Shown: positions 1 to 5,529, counted from the first letter of the stretch. The stretch: DNA of 6,804 nucleotides from Spirochaetota bacterium (GCA_023135745.1 JAGLSM010000115.1:1-6804); one strand, 5' to 3'. The notes: a model not told the origin generated them from the sequence alone. Numbers and translations: made by a program.

Positions 1-749
1 ATGAAGATATTCTAAAGGTTATTGATGGAATTGAGTCCAACGCAAAAATTTCAGTAATGGTAGATATCGGACGTGTTAATGTGGATGATGTTAAACATGC
101 GGATGAAAGTCCTGTGGATATGGTAAGGGTTGCATGTTATATAAAGGATGTTGATAAAGCAATCTCAATGGTAAATCATTTTCATGATAAAGGTTATGAA
201 ACAACAATAAATTTAATGGCTATTTCCCGCAATAGGGATTCTGAGCTTGAAGAAGCACTTCATCAGATTGAAAAAGAGTCAAAGTCCGGAACTATATATG
301 TTGTTGATAGTTTTGGTGTTTTTTATCAGGAAAATATCGAAGAACTGGTAAAAAAGTTTCAGTCAATCCTTAAAACAAAAGAGATCGGATACCATGGACA
401 TAATAACCAGCAGCTGGCTTTCAGCAACACAATTGAGGCTGTAATACATGGAGCAAACTATCTGGACGCTACTATATTTGGAATAGGGCGTGCAGCCGGG
501 AATTGTACTCTTGAGCTGCTTCTGGGATTTTTAAAAAATCCGAAATTTGATATCAGACCTGTTCTTGATATTATTTCAAAAGAGTTTGTTCTGCTTAGAA
601 AGGAAATAGAATGGGGATATATCATACCCTATTATCTTTCCGGAATGATGAATGAACATCCAAGAGCAGCGATGGCATTACGCCAAACCGATGAAAAGGA
701 AAATTACCGCGAGTTCTACGAAAAACTTCTAAACGCGGAACTTGAATAG
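1..749 (+). CDS. DRE-TIM / HMGL-like pyruvate aldolase, 3' part
   Basis: The reading frame is open from base 3 with no stop before the stop codon at 747-749, so the true start lies upstream; the ATG at 57 is internal. 248 residues are visible. They match the C-terminal half of the HMGL-like TIM barrel, closest in pattern to 4-hydroxy-2-oxovalerate aldolase (DmpG type). Visible motifs are GYETTINLMAISR, VVDSFGVFY, the metal-binding His-Gly-His-Asn-Asn (His codons at 393-395 and 399-401), and DATIFGIGRAAGN, the family's D-x(6)-G-x-G-x-GN strand and loop. Family members bind a divalent metal and join or cleave pyruvate (or an acyl-CoA) with an aldehyde in the cytosol. The downstream KDPG-type aldolase starts one base after the stop, so the two are probably co-translated in one pathway, perhaps sugar-acid or surface-sugar metabolism (inference). 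The exact substrate cannot be read: HMG-CoA lyase and isopropylmalate synthase relatives share the barrel, but the His-Asn-Asn and AGN pattern favours the oxovalerate-aldolase side. Confidence 0.85.
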   Translation, partial: EDILKVIDGIESNAKISVMVDIGRVNVDDVKHADESPVDMVRVACYIKDVDKAISMVNHFHDKGYETTINLMAISRNRDSELEEALHQIEKESKSGTIYVVDSFGVFYQENIEELVKKFQSILKTKEIGYHGHNNQQLAFSNTIEAVIHGANYLDATIFGIGRAAGNCTLELLLGFLKNPKFDIRPVLDIISKEFVLLRKEIEWGYIIPYYLSGMMNEHPRAAMALRQTDEKENYREFYEKLLNAELE

Positions 750-750
750 G

Positions 751-1395
751 ATGAACGTAGACAGTTTCAAAGAGCTGCCTTTAATGGGGATACTAAGGGG
801 TATAAGTTCTTCTCAAGTTGAACCTCTAGTTGAAGCAGTGGTATCCGCAGGTCTGAAGACAATTGAAATAACAATGAATACTGCAAATGCTTCAGATCTG
901 CTTGCGGATATGAAAAAGGTATCTGCCGGAAGGCTCAACATAGGTGCCGGCACAGTACTTTCTATTGAGGATATGAAGATTGCTCTTGATGCAGGTGCAC
1001 AGTTTATTGTTTCACCAACCCTTGTGGATGATGTAGTTTCCTACTGTTCGAAAAATAGCATACCTGTTTTTCCGGGAGCCCTTACTCCACAGGAGATATT
1101 CAGCGCGTGGAATGCCGGTGCTGCAATGGTCAAGGTATTTCCGTCAAATTTTTTTGGGCCGGCTTATTTTAAGGAAATTAAGGGCCCTTTTGACAGGATT
1201 GAGCTTCTTGCATGCGGGGGCGTTTCCGCAGATAATCTTGAAACTTTTTTTGGATCAGGAGCTTCCGCAGCGGCCTTTGGCGGAAGTGTGTTCAGGAAAG
1301 AATGGCTCGACAATGGAGATTTTTCTTCAATTGAAAATGAGATAAGAAAACTTGTAGATTCTTTTATATTATATTCCGGCAGATGTTTAACTTGA
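751..1395 (+). CDS. eda: KDPG/KHG-family class I aldolase (Eda-like)
   Basis: A 214-residue protein of normal length for the 2-dehydro-3-deoxyphosphogluconate / 4-hydroxy-2-oxoglutarate aldolase family, a cytosolic trimeric TIM barrel that cleaves 2-keto-4-hydroxy acids to pyruvate plus an aldehyde. Visible motifs: GILRG (13-17), IEITMNT with catalytic Glu39 (38-44), GAGTVL (65-70), FPGALTP (107-113), Schiff-base Lys128 in MVKVFP (126-131), and the phosphate loop CGG (155-157) followed by GGSVF (177-181). I chose ATG 751, one base after the upstream stop; an in-frame TTG at 742 would give an 8-base overlap and three extra residues. No strong Shine-Dalgarno is present, consistent with coupling to the upstream aldolase. 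The segment usually reading PTGG in KDPG aldolases reads ACGG, and the usual TLRT/TLNT reads TMNT, so KDPG itself may not be the substrate; the N-terminal ILRG resembles the phosphogalactonate (DgoA) branch. Family assignment is secure; substrate and symbol are tentative. Confidence 0.9.
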   Translation: MNVDSFKELPLMGILRGISSSQVEPLVEAVVSAGLKTIEITMNTANASDLLADMKKVSAGRLNIGAGTVLSIEDMKIALDAGAQFIVSPTLVDDVVSYCSKNSIPVFPGALTPQEIFSAWNAGAAMVKVFPSNFFGPAYFKEIKGPFDRIELLACGGVSADNLETFFGSGASAAAFGGSVFRKEWLDNGDFSSIENEIRKLVDSFILYSGRCLT

Positions 1396-1402
1396 CTTAT
1401 AT
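1387..1402 (+). repeat. left copy of junction direct repeat
   Basis: TTAACTTGACTTATAT covers the last three codons of the KDPG aldolase gene (its TGA is 1393-1395) and the next seven bases. It reappears at 5748-5765 as TTAACTTGA-GG-CTTATAT, identical apart from the GG insertion. The two copies bound the 4.4 kb accessory block. See the matching right copy. Confidence 0.6.
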
Positions 1403-1403
1403 A

Positions 1404-1427
1404 CCTTCCCGTATTGAAAACGGAAGG
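1404..1427. other. short inverted repeat after the aldolase operon
   Basis: CCTTCCCGT (1404-1412) can pair with ACGGAAGG (1420-1427) with one bulged C and a 7-base loop. It sits nine bases after the aldolase stop, where a terminator would be expected, but no T-run follows on either strand. It could be an mRNA 3'-end stabilising hairpin, a factor-dependent terminator or a protein site. The rest of the 157-base gap up to 1553 shows only a weak candidate promoter. Confidence 0.4.
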
Positions 1428-1488
1428 ATAAGAAAACCACGCTATTCAAAGAATCGCCGCAGGCCATTACACTAATCTACGAAAAGGA

Positions 1489-1517
1489 TTGGATAAAATT
1501 TACCCGGTTGTTAAAAA
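1489..1517 (+). promoter_or_regulatory. weak candidate promoter for ogt
   Basis: TTGGAT (1489-1494) and TAAAAA (1512-1517) are spaced 17 bases apart, each a 4/6 match to the sigma70 consensus. Transcription would begin near 1525, giving a leader of about 28 bases before ATG 1553 that includes the G-rich Shine-Dalgarno candidate at 1537-1544. In such AT-rich DNA a match of this quality can occur by chance. Confidence 0.3.
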
Positions 1518-1552
1518 CTTTTTACACAGTCTGATTGGGGTTGGTCAAAAAA

Positions 1553-2047
1553 ATGAAAATAAGTTTTATACTTAATTCAAAAGGTATTTTACAAAAACTT
1601 GATTTTGGGTCATGCTTTGATTCTGAAAAAATAACATATACTACAAAGCTTCCTGATTTTTTACAGGAATATATAGAATCCTTTTTACAATGCAAGATGA
1701 TAGATATTGATTTATCACATTTTGATTTTTCCTCATCAACGGATTTTGAAAAATCAGTGATACAGTCTCTTTTAAAAATTCCAGTAGGCAAAACGATATC
1801 ATATAAGACGCTTGCTGAAATGTCAGGAAATAAAAACGCGTTCAGGGCTGTGGGGACAGCTTTGAGAAATAATCCATTTCCATTGATTTTTCCATGTCAT
1901 AGAGTTATTAAGTCAACCCGTGAATTGGGTGGATACTCAGGCATGTTAAATAATCCTGTGAAAAAGCATATCCTGAAATTTGAGGGAATATCCTTTGATA
2001 AAAACGGACGCGTTATGATGGAAGATATGCTCGAGAATTTGATATAA
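1553..2047 (+). CDS. ogt: methylated-DNA--protein-cysteine methyltransferase (Ogt/MGMT type)
   Basis: A 164-residue suicide DNA-repair protein that transfers alkyl groups from O6-alkylguanine (and O4-alkylthymine) in DNA to its own cysteine. The C-terminal active domain (about 64-150) has the full signature: Tyr84 in SYKTLA, RAVG with the arginine finger Arg98 (98-101), Asn107, PCHRVI with acceptor Cys115 and His116 (114-119), GGYSG (126-130), and Glu143, which completes the Asn-Cys-His-Glu network known for the family. The N-terminal part (1-63) is variable, as in other Ogt proteins, and there is no Ada-type zinc or AraC domain. ATG 1553 was chosen because GGGGTTGG lies 9-16 bases upstream; a TTG at 1535 would add six residues but would place the start before that site. 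It begins the accessory block after a 157-base gap and shares no overlap with its neighbours. It is probably a free-standing repair gene with no functional tie to the ATPases. Confidence 0.93.
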   Translation: MKISFILNSKGILQKLDFGSCFDSEKITYTTKLPDFLQEYIESFLQCKMIDIDLSHFDFSSSTDFEKSVIQSLLKIPVGKTISYKTLAEMSGNKNAFRAVGTALRNNPFPLIFPCHRVIKSTRELGGYSGMLNNPVKKHILKFEGISFDKNGRVMMEDMLENLI

Positions 2048-2066
2048 AACATGACTTGACAAAATT
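2040..2066 (+). repeat. 27-base imperfect direct repeat, copy 1
   Basis: Runs from the final codons of ogt through the -35 element of the first ATPase gene. Against 3329-3355 it matches at 20 of 27 positions without gaps, with shared blocks TGATATA, CTTGAC A and AATT. Both copies combine a Leu-Ile-stop protein end with a TTGACA box, so part of the likeness may be functional rather than by descent. Confidence 0.4.
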
Positions 2067-2084
2067 GAATATACCGTCTATTTT
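2056..2084 (+). promoter_or_regulatory. sigma70-like promoter of first AAA_14 ATPase gene
   Basis: A perfect TTGACA -35 (2056-2061), a 17-base spacer and TATTTT (2079-2084, 4/6 match) as -10. Transcription would start near 2091, leaving a leader of about 25 bases. The -10 lies inside the left arm of the 2074-2108 inverted repeat, so a protein bound to that palindrome should block RNA polymerase (inference). Confidence 0.6.
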
Positions 2085-2108
2085 ATACGTTAAGTCCAAA
2101 ATAGACGG
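2074..2108. promoter_or_regulatory. perfect 11-bp inverted repeat over the promoter, probable operator
   Basis: CCGTCTATTTT (2074-2084) is the exact reverse complement of AAAATAGACGG (2098-2108), separated by 13 bases. The left arm overlaps the predicted -10 box and the right arm ends in the first two bases of the Shine-Dalgarno. If transcription starts near 2091, only the right arm is in the RNA, so a DNA operator is more likely than an RNA hairpin. The second ATPase gene has a palindrome of the same design with different arms (4068-4102). Confidence 0.65.
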
Positions 2109-2114
2109 AGGTGG
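2107..2114 (+). promoter_or_regulatory. strong Shine-Dalgarno that fixes the ATPase 1 start
   Basis: GGAGGTGG lies one base before ATG 2116, with the GGAGG core four bases from it. It decides the start against the upstream TTG at 2056, which is the -35 box and would read through the palindrome. Confidence 0.75.
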
Positions 2115-2115
2115 T

Positions 2116-3336
2116 ATGTATTTTAATAGAACTCTTGAAGACAGTTGGAACAAAATTTCAAAACAATTTCCTGTCTTATTATTAACCGGGCCCAGGCAGG
2201 TTGGTAAAACAACATTTTTAAGACATGTTTCTAAAGAAAACCGTAAATATGTTAGTCTTGATGACCCTGATATACGCTTATTGGCAAAAGAAGATCCGGC
2301 CATGTTTTTTAGGAGATTTAAACCTCCTGTATTGATTGATGAAATACAATATGCTCCTAATCTAATGCAGTATATGAAAATAGAAGTAGATAATAAAAAA
2401 AAATCCGGGATGTTTTGGTTAACAGGCTCTCAGCAATTTCACATGATGAAAGGCATTTCAGAAACTTTAGCCGGTCGGGTTGCTATTATGAACCTATTGG
2501 GTTTTTCAGATAGAGAAAACAGAAGAGTTGCTCTTAATGTGCCGCCTTTTATTCCATTAGGTTATGAACTTGAAAAGAGGCAAAAAAATAAAGTACAAAG
2601 CTCTATAGAAAACATTTTCTATAATATATGGTTGGGTAGTTTTCCTGCTCTTAAAACAGGGAAAGTACAAGACCGTTCAATTTTTTATAGTTCGTATTTG
2701 AGAACATACCTCGAACGAGATGTAAGAGATTTGGCTCAAGTAGGAGATGAAGGAGCTTTTTTGACATTTTTAAAAGCATGTGCGGCAAGAACCGGTCAAA
2801 TGCTTAATCTTTCAGAATTAGCCCGAGACACTGATGTTACTGTAAAAACTGCGAAAAAATGGCTTTCTATATTGGAAGCCAGCTTCATAGTTTTTCTTTT
2901 AAAACCTTATCACAGCAATCTTACAAAAAGACTGGTAAAAACCCCAAAGTTATATTTTTTAGATACGGGATTGTGTTCCTATTTAACGGAATGGATAACA
3001 CCGGAAGCTTTGGAAGCGGGAGCTATGTCCGGAGCTATTTTTGAAACACACATTTTTTCAGAAATTTTAAAAAGCTGGCTGCATACAGGTAAAGAACCAT
3101 CAATCTATTATTACAGAGATAAAGACTGCGTTGAAATAGACTTTCTTTTTACTCAAAATCAAATGTTCTATCCTGTTGAAGTAAAAAAGGCAGCAACCCC
3201 AAAAACTAAATGGGTCGGTCCTATGAACAAACTATCCGGTTTAGGGACAGTTGATTCAGGAGGGGTCATTTGTTTGTCTAAAGAATTGCTTCCACTTGGT
3301 AAGAATATGTTTGCCATACCCGCGGATCTGATATAG
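2116..3336 (+). CDS. AAA_14/DUF4143 family ATPase (COG1373), copy 1
   Basis: A 406-residue predicted cytosolic ATPase of the AAA_14-DUF4143 family, whose cellular role is unknown. Domains: an AAA+ core (about 15-135) with Walker A GPRQVGKTT (25-33), Walker B VLIDEI with Asp75-Glu76, sensor-like TGSQQF (103-108) and possible arginine finger Arg121 in LAGR; then a winged-helix-like stretch (about 228-265) in LNLSELARDTDVTVKTAKKW; then DUF4143, a restriction-endonuclease-like fold, with Glu310, Asp342 in VEIDF, and Glu355-x-Lys357 in VEVKK resembling a PD-(D/E)XK site. The usual Gly in the YRDKDG segment is Cys338. The residues after the ATPase core (138-165) form an insertion absent from copy 2. 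It has its own promoter and operator-like palindrome, so it is probably expressed singly. It is a diverged paralogue of the gene at 4119-5264, similar in every motif but clearly not a recent duplicate. Whether the nuclease-like site is active cannot be judged. Confidence 0.92.
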   Translation: MYFNRTLEDSWNKISKQFPVLLLTGPRQVGKTTFLRHVSKENRKYVSLDDPDIRLLAKEDPAMFFRRFKPPVLIDEIQYAPNLMQYMKIEVDNKKKSGMFWLTGSQQFHMMKGISETLAGRVAIMNLLGFSDRENRRVALNVPPFIPLGYELEKRQKNKVQSSIENIFYNIWLGSFPALKTGKVQDRSIFYSSYLRTYLERDVRDLAQVGDEGAFLTFLKACAARTGQMLNLSELARDTDVTVKTAKKWLSILEASFIVFLLKPYHSNLTKRLVKTPKLYFLDTGLCSYLTEWITPEALEAGAMSGAIFETHIFSEILKSWLHTGKEPSIYYYRDKDCVEIDFLFTQNQMFYPVEVKKAATPKTKWVGPMNKLSGLGTVDSGGVICLSKELLPLGKNMFAIPADLI

Positions 3337-3355
3337 AAATATCCTTGACAGAATT
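3329..3355 (+). repeat. 27-base imperfect direct repeat, copy 2
   Basis: Runs from the end of the first ATPase gene into the promoter of the DUF4389 gene; 20 of 27 bases match 2040-2066. The two copies bracket the first ATPase gene together with its own downstream promoter elements. Confidence 0.4.
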
Positions 3356-3374
3356 ATCCAATGGGGTGTAGTAT
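3345..3374 (+). promoter_or_regulatory. sigma70-like promoter of the DUF4389 gene
   Basis: A perfect TTGACA (3345-3350), an 18-base spacer and TAGTAT (3369-3374, 4/6 match). The predicted start near 3381 leaves a leader of about 22 bases with a strong Shine-Dalgarno, AAGGAGGG (3391-3398), five bases from ATG 3403. Unlike both ATPase promoters, it carries no long palindrome. Confidence 0.55.
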
Positions 3375-3402
3375 GCATTAATAAAATTAAAAGGAGGGTT
3401 GT

Positions 3403-3999
3403 ATGAGTAATCCTGTAAAGTTATCTATCGAATACCCTGAACAATCATCCAGAGGGTTGCTTTTACTTCGGCTTTTTTTCGGGTTTTTCTACGTTATTAT
3501 TCCTCATGGTATTTGCTTAATGGTATTGGGGCTTGTGGCCATGTTTGCAATGGTTATTGCCTGGGTTACTGTTCTTTTTACGGGTAAGTATCCTAAAGGT
3601 CTTTTTGACTTTATTGTGGGGGTGTCCAGGTGGAGTACCAGAGTAGGTACCTATATGGTATTCTTAACAGACAAGTATCCGGCATTTGGGATGAGTGAAA
3701 AGGTTGATGATACAGTTAAATTTAATGTAGAATATCCGCAATCATTATCCCGAGGTAAGCTTCTTGTTAAAACTTTTTTTGGTATATTTTATGTCATGAT
3801 TCCGCATGGATTCTGTCTTTATATAAGAATGCTTATCACATATATTTTCCTGTTTATTGCTTTTTGGGTTGTGCTTTTTACAGGACAGTTTCCCAAAGGT
3901 ATGCATGATTTTGTTGTAGGGACTTTTCGTTGGCAGGCTCGTGTAAATATGTATTTTATTCAGACAGATGTTTATCCGCCATTTTCCGGCAAAGAATAA
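3403..3999 (+). CDS. DUF4389 membrane protein with two tandem domains
   Basis: A 198-residue hydrophobic protein made of two copies of the DUF4389 domain, whose function is not known. The repeats run about 5-95 and 105-194 with a period of exactly 100 residues over most of their length: YP (11-12 / 111-112), SRG (16-18 / 116-118), FYV-x-IPHG (29-36 / 129-136), VLFTG (57-61 / 157-161), PKG (64-66 / 164-166), VG (72-73 / 172-173), RW (76-77 / 176-177), R80 / R180 and Y84 / Y184. The second copy is one residue shorter near its YPxF end. Each repeat has a long hydrophobic stretch (about 20-59 and 120-159), enough for one or two membrane helices, so it is an inner-membrane protein without a cleavable signal peptide. 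It has its own promoter and terminator and so forms a single-gene unit between two ATPase genes. A link to the ATPases is possible only by proximity. Conserved YP, RW and YPxF positions suggest a structural role for the repeat pair. Confidence 0.88.
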   Translation: MSNPVKLSIEYPEQSSRGLLLLRLFFGFFYVIIPHGICLMVLGLVAMFAMVIAWVTVLFTGKYPKGLFDFIVGVSRWSTRVGTYMVFLTDKYPAFGMSEKVDDTVKFNVEYPQSLSRGKLLVKTFFGIFYVMIPHGFCLYIRMLITYIFLFIAFWVVLFTGQFPKGMHDFVVGTFRWQARVNMYFIQTDVYPPFSGKE

Positions 4000-4021
4000 A
4001 TTTCCAAGATTTATATTACAG

Positions 4022-4052
4022 AAAGGCTGTCCGGTAGGGCGGCCTTTTATTT
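4022..4052 (+). terminator. rho-independent terminator after the DUF4389 gene
   Basis: AAAGGCTGTCC (4022-4032) pairs along its full 11 bases with GGGCGGCCTTT (4037-4047), with two G-U pairs, closing a GGTA tetraloop. It is followed by the T-rich TTTTATTT (4045-4052). It lies 22 bases after the stop and should insulate the second ATPase gene from upstream transcription. Confidence 0.88.
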
Positions 4053-4067
4053 GATCTCCACAATAAT

Positions 4068-4102
4068 ATTGCTAATTAAAAACTTGACTTTGAATTAGCA
4101 AT
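4068..4102. promoter_or_regulatory. perfect 10-bp inverted repeat flanking the -35, probable operator
   Basis: ATTGCTAATT (4068-4077) and AATTAGCAAT (4093-4102) are exact reverse complements 15 bases apart. The -35 box lies between the arms and the right arm fills the -35/-10 spacer. All of it lies upstream of the predicted transcription start, so it can act only as DNA. Half-site centres are 25 bp apart, against 24 bp at the first ATPase gene. Confidence 0.65.
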
Positions 4103-4112
4103 CATTTATTAT
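4084..4112 (+). promoter_or_regulatory. strong sigma70-like promoter for a leaderless ATPase mRNA
   Basis: TTGACT (4084-4089, 5/6), a 17-base spacer and TATTAT (4107-4112, 5/6). Only six bases separate the -10 from ATG 4119, so the expected transcription start falls on or within a base or two of the start codon. No Shine-Dalgarno precedes the ATG, which fits a leaderless message. Confidence 0.7.
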
Positions 4113-4118
4113 GAATAT

Positions 4119-5264
4119 ATGATACCAAGATTATTACACTCAAAATGCATTTCTCTCTCCAAAGAGTATCCGGTTATCACTATTACCGGCCCGAGACAGT
4201 CCGGCAAAACAACGCTGGCCAGGATGGCTTTTCCCGATAAGCCCTATATTAATCTTGAGGATCCTGACCAACGGCAATTGGCTATTGACGACCCAAGAGG
4301 ATTTATGGCCAGATATCCTGATGGAGCTGTTTTTGATGAGATACAGCGTGCGCCTCAGTTGCCTTCTTATCTTCAAGGAATTGTTGACGAAAAAAAAAGT
4401 AATGGATTGTATGTACTAACAGGTAGTCAGCAATTTGAAATTTCTAATACTATTACTCAGTCACTAGCCGGCAGGACTGCAATAGTAAATCTTTTACCAT
4501 TGAGTTTAATGGAACTAAGAGGGATTAGTAAACAGGACAATTATGATGAATTTATATTAAAGGGTTTTTACCCAAAACTCTATTCTGAAAAAGTTTCAAT
4601 TTATAATTATTATATGAATTATTTTGAAACATATGTGCAAAAGGATGTGCGTCAGTTAAGCCAGATTGATAATTTAATGCTTTTTGAAAAATTCATGCAT
4701 ATGATAGCAGGGCAAATCGGACAGTTACTCAATCTAAGCAGCATATCTAATGCGCTGGGGGTATCTCAGCCAACTATCAGAAAATGGGTGAATATACTGG
4801 AAGCAAGTTATATTATTTTTCTTTTACCGCCTTTTTATCATAATATAAAAAAAAGACTTATTAAAACACCCAAGTTATATTTTTATGATACAGGGCTTGC
4901 TTCATATTTGTTAAATATTGAAGATACTCAACAATTACAACAGCATCCTTTAAGGGGAAATCTTTTTGAGAACACAATTGTTATAGAGTTTTTAAAAAAA
5001 CGGTTTAATGCCGGAAAACGTTCCAATTTGTATTTTTACAGAGACAGAACCGGAAATGAAGTAGATCTGGTTCTTGAAGACGCGCTTACTCTAACTCCAA
5101 TAGAAATAAAATCGTCATGGACATTTCATGCTGATTTCATAAAAGGAATCACCCATTTTAAGAATGTTGTATCTGTTCCGCTTAAGGATGAGACTGTAAT
5201 ATATAGTGGAAATGAGTCGTTTGTTTTTAAGGGTGTGAAAATTAATCCATGGAATTCATTGTAA
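4119..5264 (+). CDS. AAA_14/DUF4143 family ATPase (COG1373), copy 2
   Basis: A 381-residue paralogue of the 2116-3336 product, also of unknown role. Motifs in order: Walker A GPRQSGKTT (24-32), Walker B AVFDEIQRAP with Asp73-Glu74, sensor-like TGSQQF (101-106), LAGRTA with Arg119, a winged-helix-like segment LLNLSSISNALGVSQPTIRKW (about 203-223), and DUF4143 with the nuclease-like set Glu284, Asp316 in NEVDLV, and Glu329-x-Lys331 in IEIKSS. The start is ATG 4119: Walker A lies only 24 residues in, as in copy 1 (25), so no later start is possible. It lacks a ribosome-binding site and its promoter overlaps the start, so the mRNA is probably leaderless. Compared with copy 1 it lacks the insertion after the ATPase core and keeps the usual Gly of the RDRTGNEVD segment (Gly312). 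The HTH-like segment could bind the palindrome upstream of its own gene (inference). Family call is firm; substrate, partner and nuclease activity are unknown. Confidence 0.93.
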   Translation: MIPRLLHSKCISLSKEYPVITITGPRQSGKTTLARMAFPDKPYINLEDPDQRQLAIDDPRGFMARYPDGAVFDEIQRAPQLPSYLQGIVDEKKSNGLYVLTGSQQFEISNTITQSLAGRTAIVNLLPLSLMELRGISKQDNYDEFILKGFYPKLYSEKVSIYNYYMNYFETYVQKDVRQLSQIDNLMLFEKFMHMIAGQIGQLLNLSSISNALGVSQPTIRKWVNILEASYIIFLLPPFYHNIKKRLIKTPKLYFYDTGLASYLLNIEDTQQLQQHPLRGNLFENTIVIEFLKKRFNAGKRSNLYFYRDRTGNEVDLVLEDALTLTPIEIKSSWTFHADFIKGITHFKNVVSVPLKDETVIYSGNESFVFKGVKINPWNSL

Positions 5265-5274
5265 ATATAAATAA

Positions 5275-5303
5275 TTGAATAAAAGAATCAGATGGAGTAA
5301 ACT
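5275..5303 (+). promoter_or_regulatory. candidate promoter of the toxin-antitoxin pair
   Basis: TTGAAT (5275-5280), a 17-base spacer and TAAACT (5298-5303, 4/6). The predicted start near 5310 falls on the imperfect palindrome CTTAAATTTAG (5302-5312), where an antitoxin could bind. This is the nearest visible promoter that could also serve bioA. Gap 5265-5334 holds no terminator I can recognise for the ATPase gene. Confidence 0.4.
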
Positions 5304-5334
5304 TAAATTTAGAAAATATTGACTGAGGAAAGAT

Positions 5335-5529
5335 ATGGGGAAAGTAAAAGTAGATCATCTTATTTTTAATGGCATAAAGAAAGTGCTTGTGGATGAAGCT
5401 GTATTTGAAAAGATGAAAGAATTACTTGAAGATAATCAGCTTGCAAAGTACATGGAAGAAGTAAAAGGTGAGGAGTCTATTCCAATTGCGGAAGCTAAAA
5501 AGAAGTTTGAAAAAATATTAAATGGTTGA
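5335..5529 (+). CDS. small antitoxin-like protein, upstream partner of RelE-type toxin
   Basis: 64 residues, charged, preceded by a good Shine-Dalgarno (GAGGAAAG, 5325-5332). Residues 10-32 (IFNGIKKVLVDEAVFEKMKELLE) recall the edge of a Phd/YefM-like fold in shortened form, and the tail LAKYMEEVKGEESIPIAEAKKKFEKIL recalls the toxin-wrapping C-terminus (IP-x-EE/EA-x-K pattern) of Phd- and RelB-type antitoxins. I cannot assign it to a single family. Gene order (small acidic-basic partner first), the 8-base overlap with the toxin start (ATG 5522 inside its last codons) and the size are typical of type II toxin-antitoxin modules, where the antitoxin neutralises the toxin and, with it, represses the promoter. 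The N-terminus is short for a complete Phd DNA-binding domain, so autoregulation is uncertain. Confidence 0.65.
   Translation: MGKVKVDHLIFNGIKKVLVDEAVFEKMKELLEDNQLAKYMEEVKGEESIPIAEAKKKFEKILNG

Noticed and set aside
1392..1420. Promoter from TTGACT at 1392-1397
   Set aside because: No -10-like hexamer lies 15-19 bases downstream; the motif is better explained as the aldolase gene end shared with the bioA leader.
1404..1427. Rho-independent terminator after the KDPG aldolase gene
   Set aside because: The stem is short with a bulge and no T-run follows on either strand, so it is listed only as an inverted repeat.
1522..1791. Open frame on the minus strand opposite ogt
   Set aside because: It lies antisense to a clear Ogt frame with full active-site motifs and shows no recognisable family pattern or ribosome-binding site.
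2056..2115. N-terminal extension of the first ATPase from TTG 2056
   Set aside because: The TTG is the -35 box, the extra 20 residues would be encoded by the palindrome, and a strong Shine-Dalgarno points to ATG 2116.
4111..4122. Mini-ORF ATG-AAT-ATA-TGA overlapping the start of the second ATPase gene as a uORF
   Set aside because: The predicted transcription start is near 4119, so this ATG would not be in the mRNA, and it has no Shine-Dalgarno.
2116..5264. Recent tandem duplication of the ATPase gene
   Set aside because: The proteins share motifs but differ widely elsewhere, including an insertion in copy 1 and different promoters, so they are old paralogues or separate acquisitions.
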